Positions 9,134 to 19,190 of a stretch of 24,643 bases of DNA are shown piece after piece. Both the position numbers and the translations under genes were made by a program. Numbering within the stretch: position 1 is the first letter of the stretch; every line of letters starts with the position of its first letter. Below the pieces are notes generated by a model that saw only the letters and a program-made list of their open reading frames with translations, did not search any database and had not been told where the DNA came from. Where the stretch lies: the NCBI GenBank assembly GCA_000969725.1, contig JXSR01S045891.1. One strand, given 5' to 3'. This DNA comes from Ophiothrix spiculata (taxonomy: Eukaryota; Echinodermata; Ophiuroidea; Amphilepidida; Ophiotrichidae).

Positions 9134-9682
9134 CGAAACAAAACAGAGCTTATTTCTTCTACTTTAGACCCAAAACTTATTGAATGCCCCTGTATATCAG
9201 CTGTATAAAGAATTCATGCAAGTCACAAACATATCATGCAGGTATGGAACATTAGACTAGGCATAGAAGAGATAAGCTTACATATACATCTCATATTTGT
9301 CAAATTTATACCAGGTGATTTATCATATCTGCAAGGGCATCCCTCCATAAATGTCAAAGCTATCACAGAAGAAGAATATCTGGATATTCTTCTTCAAAGT
9401 ACCAGCTGAATTTACTAAAAATGATATGATTCAAAATGTGATTTCACATGTGAATTTAGGGGCTCTTTCAAAACCTGCTTGTTGACCATCCATTTGGATG
9501 ATATTTCAATTGTTTAAACAAATAAAAAAAAAAGAGAAATTGATCTGCTAGCTCCAGGTGGTTAACAAAAAGAGTGCTCAATCAAAAAAATAAATAAATG
9601 AATAAATAAAAAGGGGGTGCTATCTCGTTTGGGATATATGATAATATGATGTTATTCTAATATTGTCCCAGTGATCTTACCC
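9134..9682. other. AT-rich spacer with small hairpin
   Basis: No gene seen. A perfect 13 bp inverted repeat, GAAGAAGAATATC-TG-GATATTCTTCTTC, lies at 9368-9395. An AAATAAATAAATG simple stretch lies at about 9585-9610. Confidence 0.5.
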
Positions 9683-10330
9683 TTATGAAAAAAATTAAGC
9701 TTGTAACGATCTCATTATTACGAGCTCATTATGAGCACGTTAACAAGCTTGTTACGAGCATGTTACGAGCTCGTTACGAGCGCGTATTTGAAACAAAACG
9801 CACTCCTATTTGAAACAAAACGCGCTCCTATTTGAAACAATACACGCTCGTATTTGAAACAATACGCGCTCGTATTTGAAACAAAACAAGCTCGTATTTG
9901 AAACAATGCAAAAATTTGAAAATACGAGCACGTTTTGTTTCAAATACGCACTCGTAATGAGCTTGTTAATGTGCTCGTAATAAGCTTGTTAACGTGCTCG
10001 TAACAAGCTTGTTAAAGTGCTCATAACGAGCTTGTTAATATGCTTGTAACACGCTCGTAATGATGAGCTTGTTACGAGCTCATTACGAGCTTGATTTTTT
10101 CATAAACTTTACTAAAATTCAGTTCGTAATTTTATGAGCTTGTATTTTAACAAGCTTGTTAAGAGCACGTTAACAAGCTTGTTAGAGTGCTCATAACGAG
10201 CTTGTTAACATGCTTGTAACACGCTCGTAATGATGAGCTTGTTAAGAGCTCATTACGAGCTTGAAGTTTTTTTCATAAACTTTACTAAAATTCACAGTTC
10301 GTAATTTTATGAGCTTGTATTTTTCGAGCG
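9683..10330. repeat. Fold-back array of palindromic GAGCTTGTTAACGAGC words
   Basis: The segment is packed with variants of GAGCTCGTTACGAGC, AAGCTTGTTAAC and GTGCTCGTAA, in 11-12 bp half-units that often pair as 23 bp units (about 9971-10039). In the middle, TATTTGAAAC recurs exactly every 22 bp at 9785, 9807, 9829, 9851, 9873 and 9895, then appears inverted as GTTTCAAATA at 9937. The left part (9713-9799) is the approximate reverse complement of 9930-10030. The outer end TTATGAAAAAAATTAAGC (9683) is inverted near 10105 and again near 10279. Segments starting at 10017 and 10187 are a direct 170 bp duplication. No coding potential. Confidence 0.88.
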
Positions 10331-11241
10331 CATAACTTCTGAGCATTTCCGAGTGCCAAAAATTTACAAGCTCCTAAATCTATAAACGTATGAGCAAGTG
10401 CAAGCTTTAGTTGATGTATGTAAATATCATGCATGTAAACAATTTCAATCCAAGTATCTTCTTTCCCATCAGAATCGCACATAATAAAAGATCAATCTAA
10501 CAATGATTAAGCTTATACAAATCTGTAATTTTAAGAAACGGTCATTCCTATCTTACGGCTATCTGTAATAAATCTATCAGACTGTGGTTGTAAGCCATAT
10601 GATAATTGAAGTCTAATCTTACAGATAATGCCATTGGGGAAAAGAATCGGAACAAGTGATACTGCCCTCCAGAAAAAGAATTGTAACAAGTGGCAAGGAC
10701 AACATGCTGAAATGGAGTTTGGAATTTGGATATATGTTTGTTATGTTAGAATCTATTATAATGTAACAGGAAATCTATAAAGCACTCATAGGTAACTAGA
10801 ACTTGACTAGTGGGGTTTAACCCAATCCTTAAAAGCTATTTGTATATTTCATCTGATCATTTTTATGTCCAATTCCTGACAAATAAATCTGTGTCACAAA
10901 ATTATTTTAAACAGGGAATCCGAACTATTCAGACCACCTTGTTAAGCCTATGGAAATGGCTAGGACCTAGATCATCTCTCATGGAGGGCATCTTATTCGT
11001 AGGTGCAATTCTTTTAAACATCCTACCTGCTATAGAAGCTTTTGAAAAACATAAAATTGACAAAAATGTCCCAAATTAGATTCCAAATTGGTGAAATTGT
11101 AACAAATTTTCAACAACAAAAATCTTCATATCAGGACAAAAAAACTGAAATAATGATAGATTCTGGAGAATCACTCCCCTTGTTATTGTACCTCAAGCAT
11201 CTTTCTGGGCTCTTTGTAACGGAAATCTGTGTATCTTGATC
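10331..11241. other. Region without a recognised gene
   Basis: It contains one open frame at 10810-11079 (89 codons) preceded by an acceptor-like TTTTAAACAG. Its product, with one hydrophobic stretch around residues 58-74, matches nothing I recognise. I do not call it a gene. The rest is AT-rich single-copy-looking DNA. Confidence 0.4.
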
Positions 11242-11788
11242 AGCGCAAGTTGCAATTCGCAGCAACAAACACAGGCATTGTTTGGTTTGCATGTGAAATA
11301 AAATGCTCATTTTGCATCAAAAGTCAAGAATCATGCCGTCTACTGAGCTTATTCCTAATAAATTGAAGGTATTACTGCCTGGCTCCATATGCAACATAAT
11401 GGTGGCAAATACTGATATTTTTTTTAAATCTTATGGTTGCTTACATCAGGGCTCTTTTTCATAAAGAGTTAAGTATATTTTAATTTGGTCTGCAGAACAA
11501 TAATCATTCCTACATCAATAAATACTTTCAGCCTTTTTGGAACAGTAAGTTCCATTTACTAAAGCAACTTTGGATGATAAATGTTAAATTATTATCAATT
11601 TGATGTAATTCCCCACTGCAAAGTTGTCAAGAAAATTTAAAACATTCCTATCTTTATTAAAAGTGTTCTTAACTTTGGATGTGATCATAATTTGACTATA
11701 CTAAGTCAATTGCCCACAACTTCTACCTTATCTACATAGCATAGGGCAAAGGCAGAAATGTTTTTAAATCATTCAAATAAAGTGGTCT

Positions 11789-11854
11789 TTCAACTTGGAA
11801 GTGACCAGATTTCCAAACTTAAAAGTTGGGAAATCTGGTCACTTCCAAGTTGAA
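11789..11854. other. 66 nt perfect-stem hairpin (left copy)
   Basis: The arms TTCAACTTGGAAGTGACC... (11789-11814) and ...GGTCACTTCCAAGTTGAA (11829-11854) are perfect reverse complements over 26 bp with a 14 nt loop. The loop itself (AAACTTAAAAGTTG) can pair further. Size resembles a pre-miRNA, but a fully matched stem is more typical of a small palindromic repeat. Confidence 0.85.
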
Positions 11855-12252
11855 CATGTTGACAATTTTCTTGTTCTGAAGTAGCTTTAAGACAATTTCA
11901 TTTAAGAATGTTCCTAATTAGCTAAAAGAAATAGAGCCTATATGTTGTAAATTTTGATATATCGCAGCATTTAGCAATATTCTACAAATGACTATAATTG
12001 CCCTTTTTGATACATACATGATCCATGTAGCCTATTTAAGCATCCAAAGCCAAGCATAAAAAGTAGGTCGGTTCATCCGTTATGGCATTCATATGGACAT
12101 TAATTTTTCTCACACCTGATGACCGATATGAAATTAATATCTGTCTATTTCCCCTCTATAGAATTGTCACCTTTGCTGTGCCTTTTGTCACCTGTTAAGT
12201 GGGGTTTTATGCTTGATATGATGGTCAATTGACAGGGACAATATTTCTGTCA

Positions 12253-12600
12253 GTAGTTACGCATTGCTGCAGCACTCTGGAGCAAATATTTTAGGGGGGT
12301 TGTTTTTTACTCTAAATTTGTTCCGACTGTTGAAAAAGTTATTGTTTTTTACTTCCAATGTATTATTATGTTCTAAGCACCCTCTCGTATCATACTTGAT
12401 CCTCGTTGTGTTCTGTACCTTGTCCGTTGGATCTACTTTTTACTACATTTTTATTTATACTTGAAACATTTTAAAAGGTTGTCCCATAGTTACACGTTGC
12501 TGTAGCACTCATGAGCAAATATCTAAGGGATGCTGTTACTACACCAAATTTGATCAGAATGTAATACCTATACATTTTAAAAAGGTGTCCCATAGTCACA
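12253..12600. repeat. Old internal duplication, about 233 bp apart
   Basis: AGTTACGCATTGCTGCAGCA, followed by CTCTGGAGCAAATAT, near 12255 recurs as AGTTACACGTTGCTGTAGCA, followed by CTCATGAGCAAATAT, near 12488. A third weak trace (CCCATAGTCACAAAAAGTTA) follows near 12588. It is an ancient degenerate tandem repeat and is also present in the right copy of the duplicated segment. Confidence 0.55.
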
Positions 12601-12916
12601 AAAAGTTATTAACTTTTGACTTAAGTGATTGAAAGCCAATGTAAACTACTTCTTTTTAATACCATAAACCTTTTATAATCATCATTGATGATGCATATAA
12701 AATAAAACAAAGGAGTTTTACATTTTTGTTGAAAACTGTTGAAAACAAGGCAAACAAAAATACCAAATCAAAATTAAGTTTTTGTTATATTAACAGTTGC
12801 GTTTTTTCTTTTCTCCCTTAAGTAGAAAAAAAAAGCATCATATCAAAACCCCGTAAAGAGAGAACAAAGGGATTTCACAACCATCTTGGCATATCTTCAC
12901 ATATTCTGCATATCCC

Positions 12917-12966
12917 NNNNNNNNNNNNNNNNNNNNNNNNNNNNNNNNNNNNNNNNNNNNNNNNNN
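12917..12966. other. Assembly gap, 50 N
   Basis: Exactly 50 N, a round number typical of a placeholder for a gap of unknown or negative size. The flanking duplication suggests the true gap is negative, an overlap. Confidence 0.99.
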
Positions 12967-14501
12967 CAGCGCAAGTTGCAATTCGCAGCAACAAACACAG
13001 GCATTGTTTGGTTTGCATGTGAAATAAAATGCTCATTTTGCATCAAAAGTCAAGAATCATGACCGTCTACTGAGCTTATTCCTAAAAAATTGAAGGTATT
13101 ACTGCCTGGCTATTTAGCCTTTTCGAACAGTAAGTTCCATTAACTAAAGCAACTTTGGATGATAAATGTTAAATTATTATCAATTTGATGTAATTCCCCA
13201 CTGCAAAGTTGTCAAGAAAATTTAAAACATTCCTATCTTCATTAAAAATGTTCTTAACTTTGGATGTGATCATAATTTGACTATACTAAGTCAATTGCCC
13301 ACAACTTCTACCTTATCTACATAGCATAGGGCAAAGGCAGAAATGTTTTTAAATCATTCAAATAAAGTGGTCTTTCAACTTGGAAGTGACCAGATTTCCA
13401 AACTTAAAAGTTGGGAAATCTGGTCACTTCCAAGTTGAACATGTTGACAATTTTCTTGTTCTGAAGTAGCTTTAAGACAATTTCATTTAAGAATGTTCCT
13501 AATTAGCTAAAAGAAATAGAGCCTATATGTTGTAAATTTTGATATATCGCAGCATTTAGCAATATTCTACAAATGACTATAATTGCCCTTTTTGATACAT
13601 ACATGATCCATGTAGCCTATTTAAGCATCCAAAGCCAAGCATAAAAAGTAGGTCGGTTCATCCGTTATGGCATTCATATGGACATTAATTTTTCTCACAC
13701 CTGATGACCGATATGAAATTAATATCTGTCTATTTCCCCTCTATAGAATTGTCACCTTTGCTGTGCCTTTTGTCACCTGTTAAGTGGGGTTTTATGCTTG
13801 ATATGATGGTCAATTGACAGGGACAATATTTCTGTCAGTAGTTACGCATTGCTGCAGCACTCTGGAGCAAATATTTTAGGGGGGTTGTTTTTTACTCTAA
13901 ATTTGTTCCGACTGTTGAAAAAGTTATTGTTTTTTACTTCCAATGTATTATTATGTTCTAAGCACCCTCTCGTATCATACTTGATCCTCGTTGTGTTCTG
14001 TACCTTGTCCGTTGGATCTACTTTTTACTACATTTTTATTTATACTTGAAACATTTTAAAAGGTTGTCCCATAGTTACACGTTGCTGTAGCACTCATGAG
14101 CAAATATCTAAGGGATGCTGTTACTACACCAAATTTGATCAGAATGTAATACCTATACATTTTAAAAAGGTGTCCCATAGTCACAAAAAGTTATTAACTT
14201 TTGACTTAAGTGATTGAAAGCCAATGTAAACTACTTCTTTTTAATACCATAAACCTTTTATAATCATCATTGATGATGCATATAAAATAAAACAAAGGAG
14301 TTTTACATTTTTGTTGAAAACTGTTGAAAACAAGGCAAACAAAAATACCAAATCAAAATTAAGTTTTTGTTATATTAACAGTTGCGTTTTTTCTTTTCTC
14401 CCTTAAGTAGAAAAAAAAAGCATCATATCAAAACCCCGTAAAGAGAGAACAAAGGGATTTCACAACCATCTTGGCATATCTTCACATATTCTGCATATCC
14501 C
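12967..14501. repeat. Duplicated segment, right copy (abuts gap)
   Basis: This is the second copy of 11242-12916, beginning directly after the N run with the same CAGCGCAAGTTGC start. It lacks about 140 bp near its beginning (joined as GGCTATTTAGCC around 13113) and continues beyond the left copy into new sequence at 14502. The 66-codon open frame inside it (13849-14049) is an exact repeat of the one at 12264-12464 and has no recognisable function. Confidence 0.95.
13374..13439. other. 66 nt perfect-stem hairpin (right copy)
   Basis: Same 26 bp perfect inverted repeat as at 11789-11854, shifted by 1585 bp; not independent evidence if the duplication is an assembly artefact. Confidence 0.85.
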
Positions 14502-14808
14502 ATCCCTCTCTTTTCCACTACCATGACCTCATCTAAGTCTCAATTAAGAACACAAATATGCAGGTGTGACACAGGTTCTATGAGAATGATGGATCTGTTT
14601 GGACTGCTGAATTTGACACCTTTGTATGCTCAACTTCATTTACAGTGGATGATGCATTTTGGCTGACTGCATATTGAATAGTATGAAATTTGTTTAAATG
14701 ATCTACATCTGTGCCGTTTTAATTTACAATTCATGAAATACATATAGTCTGGCCAGTTTCTATTTTGAATAAGTGTTTTAAAAATTCTTTTTAATATTTA
14801 CAAATATT
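14502..14808. other. Spacer, no feature seen
   Basis: AT-rich sequence between the duplicated segment and the next coding remnant; no repeat or open frame of note. Confidence 0.5.
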
Positions 14809-15051
14809 TTAAGGCAGATTTTGAAAATTATGAAAAAATGCATACTTTTGGCTTGCACATTCCAAATTTAGAGCTATATGAATATCACGTTTATCCCACC
14901 AATCTCTGCAAGGACATCCAAAAACCAAATGGTTAACTTCTCCACAACCCAACTGTACATCAAAGTATCCCATCTGCAACCAAGTGTTGCTTTGAGCAGT
15001 TTGAGGTGTCTCATTAAGATTAAGTGCTCCTGAAATCAAATAATGTACCAT
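14809..15051 (-). mobile_element. Possible non-LTR retrotransposon C-terminal remnant
   Basis: The minus-strand frame (80 codons, stop near 14809) includes CGEVNHLVFGCPCRDWWDKR. This fits the zinc-knuckle pattern at the end of several LINE proteins (CGxxETxxHLLFxCPxxxxxR), as far as the pattern can be judged by eye. A possible splice acceptor TTATTTGATTTCAG lies at 15030-15043, so a terminal exon of an unknown host gene is the alternative. No further homologous sequence is seen upstream, so any element is truncated. The match is by motif only. Confidence 0.35.
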
Positions 15052-15532
15052 GCCCTTAGCTCTTTGATCAAACTTTGCACTTACAAGAGATGAAATGACC
15101 CAACAATTTAAAGGTTAGTTATTATCTTGAACTTTCTTGGGAATTTATATAAACTTGACATTGGCAATAAAATGGTGGCAATTAAAATAGAGTGGTGCTA
15201 CTTGTGCAAATTGAATGTCATATATCTGATTAAACAAGTTGTAAACTTGAAATGACCTAACAAACATGTAAAAGCTGCACTTTTTCAGATTTGACCTTGA
15301 AATCAGTTATGATTTTAGGAAGCATACTAATCCTTTAGCCCTTAAAAATCATGTAAATGTAAATCTTTGTTGTCGCACATTCATTATTTGAAAAAATTAA
15401 CAATTTTTTTTTTGTTACCAACATGTTTAAACCAAATTCTGAAGTTGTCACATGGATTTACATAACAAAATGACATTTTATGGGATTTTCATTGTATACG
15501 TAACAGGAAAATGTATACTTGTAGGATGATAT

Positions 15533-15676
15533 CACTGGAGTGTCCAGAATTTTCCCTTGCGGGGGGCTTAAGGGGGCTTGGGGATTTGTGCGGGGGGCTA
15601 AGCGTCAAAATTTGTCAAAATTAGGCTGATTCTACTTGATTCAGCCCCCAAAGCCACCCCCCTGGACACGCCACTG
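15533..15676. mobile_element. Short TIR element, 144 bp
   Basis: The left end CACTGGAGTGTCCAG (15533-15547) and right end, reverse complement CAGTGGCGTGTCCAG (15662-15676), match at 13 of 15. GATAT flanks both sides (15528-15532 and 15677-15681), suggesting a 5 bp target duplication or the remains of a longer one. The interior is rich in GGGGGGCTTAAGGGGGC on the left and GCCCCCAAAGCCACCCCC on the right, so the whole element folds into a hairpin. Non-coding MITE. Confidence 0.78.
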
Positions 15677-15750
15677 GATATTGTTCAAAAATGCAGGAAG
15701 GCATATATATGACACCCATTTACAACCATATCTATTTTGATGGCATCACT

Positions 15751-15945
15751 TCAGAGAAAAAAATTGTCAAAATCTTCATCCCTTCCTGCATATTTGATAA
15801 ATCTCATGGCCAAGTTTTTAAATGTCAGTGGACTTGCTAAGTGCAACCTACAGACAGGATAACACATCCAAAAGTGACAGTGTTTGAAGGTCAAGTAATA
15901 AGTATCTAAGCAAGATGGGCAGGAAGGTGTCATCTGCTGATAAGA
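15751..15945 (-). mobile_element. Non-LTR retrotransposon zinc-finger/C-terminal remnant
   Basis: The minus-strand frame contains TPSCPSCLDTYYLTFKHCHF, then WMCYPVCRLH, then a tail with LTFKNLAMRFIKYAG. The pattern CxxC...LTxxHxxxxCxxxxxxR followed by a short helical tail resembles the segment after the RNase H domain in I/Nimb/Jockey-like LINE proteins. In the typical form the last Cys is part of a DCP or ECP motif; here it reads MCYP. An in-frame stop lies just upstream in the same frame, so the copy is broken. Identification rests on motif resemblance only. Confidence 0.4.
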
Positions 15946-17673
15946 TTACATTATCTCGGGGCACTCAGTACCTATGTTCCCACTAACGCCATATGGCGCG
16001 ACACTGTCACAGAGGCTTAGAAAACGACACAACGGGTTTCTGTAAATCTGTGGGAAAGATACTTTTTCTTACTTTATTCAACAATTTTTCAGTCTCAGCT
16101 TGTGAATTTAGCAAATCACCTCTTCGCCTTTTTAAAATTGGTCAAATTTGCGCAATCTCAAAAACCTTAAGAGGGAACTTCCACTGCTCTGCACTATAAT
16201 ATATAGATATAGGGATGCGCGAAAACATGGGTATAGTAAAATCAGCCCATTTGATATTTCAAATGGGTTCTTTTCCTTTCCCTTTTTTATTCAAAATTAT
16301 GTGGCAAACATTTTTGTCAAAAAAGTTTCCAACAAATTTTGAAGCAAAACAATAAAGGTAAAGAGAGAAAATCTATTTTTCTTACAAATTTAGCTGAAAA
16401 TGGTAATTGGTATATGGATGGGTCCCTATTTTATCTTCTTTTTTCAGATACCACTTAAAAAAAGGATCATCCATAGCCAAATCGCAGCATCAATACCTAA
16501 GACAGAATCTTGTCAATCAAGGTGCCCGCGGTCCAGTTGTCATGTTTTTATATGTCAAATTTAACATGGGTAGGCGGGTAGAGTGGTCAAATTAAGCGAC
16601 AGGTTTAAACCACTGGTTGTCAAACAGTTATCCCTGTGTTTTAGCATTATGTACAATAGTAACTCCCCATGACAAAATTGTATATGTCAGGTTTCAAGTT
16701 TTGTCAATATTTTCTCTATTAAAGAAAACAAGTGCTACCAAGAACAACTTGTCAGAATAAGCTAGCCTTGGACGTTTGATATAAACCCTTTGAGTAAGTG
16801 TCCAACACGCAGTAATCAAATTAATCTGCATTCTAATGAAGACCTTGCATGTAGCTCCAAGATTTAAAAGGTCAAAAAGTCCATCCCTAATTTGAAATTA
16901 CGTCATTTTGACGTAACCACTTAACAAGTAATATTTGCTTTCCACCTTTGGGTCAAAATAAAGCACTGGTCCAACTCCAATTTTTGGTTTCAAATTGATG
17001 GCATAAGATTGAATGTTGAATCAATAGTGTCTTGACACTGCTGGAGGGAGTTCATTTTGTTCAATTATTAGAGACCTCTTAGCCCTTGCGGACAAATTCA
17101 ATGGTCTCAAATGTCAAAAGCGGACGCAACTTGGAAGTGATTAAATTTTAGCACAGATTTGAACATACTCTAGGCAAGGGAAATATTTCATGTACTTGTT
17201 ATGCATCAAAATATAGAATAGTTGAAGGTGAAATTTATGATTCTGATGTGACGAAAGCCCCACTTCATTTCTAGCCAAACAAAAAGAAGAGAAGAACATA
17301 ATGCTGAAAATTTTACTTGATTCCAACAATTCATTTCCAAATTACAAGCTTTTCAGAATTTTAAAAATCCCCATAGGCTATAGTGCGAGATTTTGAATTG
17401 TTCAAATGCATTTTTGCCATGTAACTTTTGATGTCAATTTACTGTATAATATGTGTCTGTTTACCTAGAACCAGCTATATGCTGCAAAGCTCATTTTATG
17501 CTAACAGGTGGAAATACAAGCAACAGTCACAATTCGGTGACATTATTTTTTTACAGATTTACAATCTTTATACTTGCTTTAAAACATCTGCAAAGTTTCA
17601 TTTCAAGAAAATTATCGAAAATTTGAAAAATATCTGTATCCTGTTAGGACCAATGACAGAAAGGACTTTCTGA
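15946..17673. other. Region without a recognised gene
   Basis: About 1.7 kb with short open frames only. Visible small structures are the hairpin CCCATTTGA-TATT-TCAAATGGG at 16246-16267 and the palindrome TTACGTCA-TTT-TGACGTAA at 16898-16916. No tandem repeat or TIR pair seen. Confidence 0.45.
16898..16916. promoter_or_regulatory. Palindromic pair of CRE-like sites
   Basis: TTACGTCATTTTGACGTAA is two inverted TGACGTAA words separated by 3 bp. TGACGTAA is a good binding word for CREB/ATF-type bZIP factors. With no gene nearby, function is a guess. Confidence 0.2.
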
Positions 17674-17915
17674 TAGTGTTCCGCTAAGGATTTTGACTTT
17701 GCGCCAAAGCGACATAAACGAGAAAAAAAAACCCATCACGACATTGCCAATTTTGGAATGATCTCCTAAAAAGTAATTTTGAATAGAACTGAATCAGTGA
17801 ACATTGTGTATAACTAAAACCCTATTTTTGACTTTTTGTTTTGGGAACCCCTTGTGCCAATTTTTTGAGCTTCTGTGCCAATTTCGCAAAACACACGGCC
17901 TTAGCAGGAACACTG
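17674..17915. mobile_element. hAT-like MITE, 242 bp
   Basis: The left end TAGTGTTCCGCTAAGG and the right end, reverse complement CAGTGTTCCTGCTAAGG, form a TIR with one substitution and one single-base indel. CAGTGTTCC...CTAAG is a typical hAT-superfamily terminus. The 8 bp flanks are CTTTCTGA (17666-17673) and CTTACTTA (17916-17923), matching at 6 of 8, as for a decayed hAT target duplication. The interior is non-coding, with repeated GTGCCAATTT words near the right end. Confidence 0.75.
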
Positions 17916-18690
17916 CTTACTTATATTTGTTTGCATTTCACCCCTGCTTCACCTTGTGCTCCATCACAACCTTTTGACAGACCATAACTTGACTTCTGGA
18001 AGCCAGGAGCTCAATGATGTGTCATTTTATTCCTTAAACACTGCCTTTACAAATGTGCAAATGTTTGAAAAATAAATATGAAAAGAGGCTGCATTCAGGG
18101 CTGTTTTGAGATGAATGGTCACATACATTTGTTAATATTAAAAATGTTACTGACGTACCAGATATACCAGGTGTGATCCAGTTATGTAGAGAAATGCACC
18201 TGCCCTTCAAAGAAACCTTACTTGTCTATTTAATGTTACATATATCTGACATGCTACAAGAATCTATATGACTTCTTTTAAAGTAGACATGAGGCCATCC
18301 ATTTATATGAAAATTTAGGTTGGTTGATAATTATAGAATGTGAGAAAGAAACCAAGCAGACAAAAAGAAGAATAAATTTAATGTTGAAAAATATTATAGT
18401 TATATTGAGAATAAGGTATACTGTTTGTTTGTTTTTAGCAATACTCATGTTTAAGTGTGAAATAAAGAACAACAGATTTGGTATCTGACATATCATTTAT
18501 AATTTACCATACCCTCTACCAGATAATGATGTTTCAAAACTGAAATTTCAAAAACAAATTTGAAAGATTTGAGATTACAGTATGATTGATTATATTTTTA
18601 ACATTGTGGGGTCCTTTATAGCTGCTTTCTTTGGTAGATAGTGTTTCAAATTTATATCATATCAGGGTTTATCCACGTTTTTACTGATAC
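17916..18690. other. Spacer, no feature seen
   Basis: AT-rich, no open frame of interest, no repeat recognised between two TIR elements. Confidence 0.5.
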
Positions 18691-18692
18691 TA

Positions 18693-18911
18693 TACTTTGA
18701 TCAACACCAAATAGGCGGGCCTCTTCACATCGTGAATTGATATAGATAAGCGTGTGCGTAACTGAACACAGCACAACTGCAGGAGACGCAGCGCACATTG
18801 TACGTGTGACTCACGCTACTGTATCTACGGCACGCGTGTAACTAGGATTATGTTTACTAGCGGATGAAGAAAATCCTCACAATTCCCGCCTATTTAGTAT
18901 TGATCAAAGTA
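18693..18911. mobile_element. TIR element with TA target (mariner-like MITE)
   Basis: Inverted ends TATACTTTGATCAA...AAATAGGCGGG (18691-18719) and the right end 18885-18913 match at 27 of 29. If TA is the duplicated target (18691-18692 and 18912-18913), the element is 18693-18911. TA duplication and small size fit a Tc1/mariner-type non-autonomous element, though the terminal bases are not diagnostic. The interior is noticeably GC- and CpG-rich (CGTGTGCGTAAC, GACGCAGCGCAC, CACGCGTGTAAC) relative to the surrounding DNA. No coding potential. Confidence 0.82.
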
Positions 18912-19190
18912 TAAGTGCACTTTAAAGTATGAAATGTAATTAAAATACTAGTACAATATAAAAGTTAATTAAGCTTATTAACCTAAATTCAATTGCTTGA
19001 CAACTCCATCAAATCTTGTCAAAAATGCCAGGACATCACAACGACTTAATCTTCTTACATGACATATTCTAATTATAGGGTGTGTTTGGACATGAGGCTC
19101 TGAGATTAAACTGATATTTTACATAATGAGAAAATGAAAACGTCAACCTCAATACTGCTGTCATCTTCAGTAAATATAAGCACTTAGGCC

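Larger units (their letters stand above)
11242..12916. repeat. Duplicated segment, left copy (abuts gap)
   Basis: From CAGCGCAAGTTGC at 11242 to TATCCC at 12916 this sequence recurs after the N gap at 12967-14501. From about 11545 onward the copies look identical at a fixed offset of 1585 bp. Near the start they differ by a few substitutions, single-base indels and a segment of about 140 bp (11385-11523) present only here. The copy ends exactly at the gap, mid-sequence, and the right copy continues past that point. This is what two overlapping, unmerged contigs look like. No gene is recognised inside. Confidence 0.95.

Noticed and set aside
9785-9905. Six 22 bp-spaced repeats, considered as a CRISPR array
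   Set aside because: There are no unique spacers: the whole 22 bp unit is repeated, and the context is eukaryotic.
10810-11079. 89-codon plus-strand frame with one hydrophobic stretch and an acceptor-like CAG upstream
   Set aside because: No recognised domain, no matching donor or neighbouring exon visible, and length is within chance for 24 kb.
12264-14049. Identical 66-residue hydrophobic peptide encoded twice (12264-12464 and 13849-14049)
   Set aside because: The repetition comes from the duplicated segment at the gap, so it is not evidence of a conserved gene.
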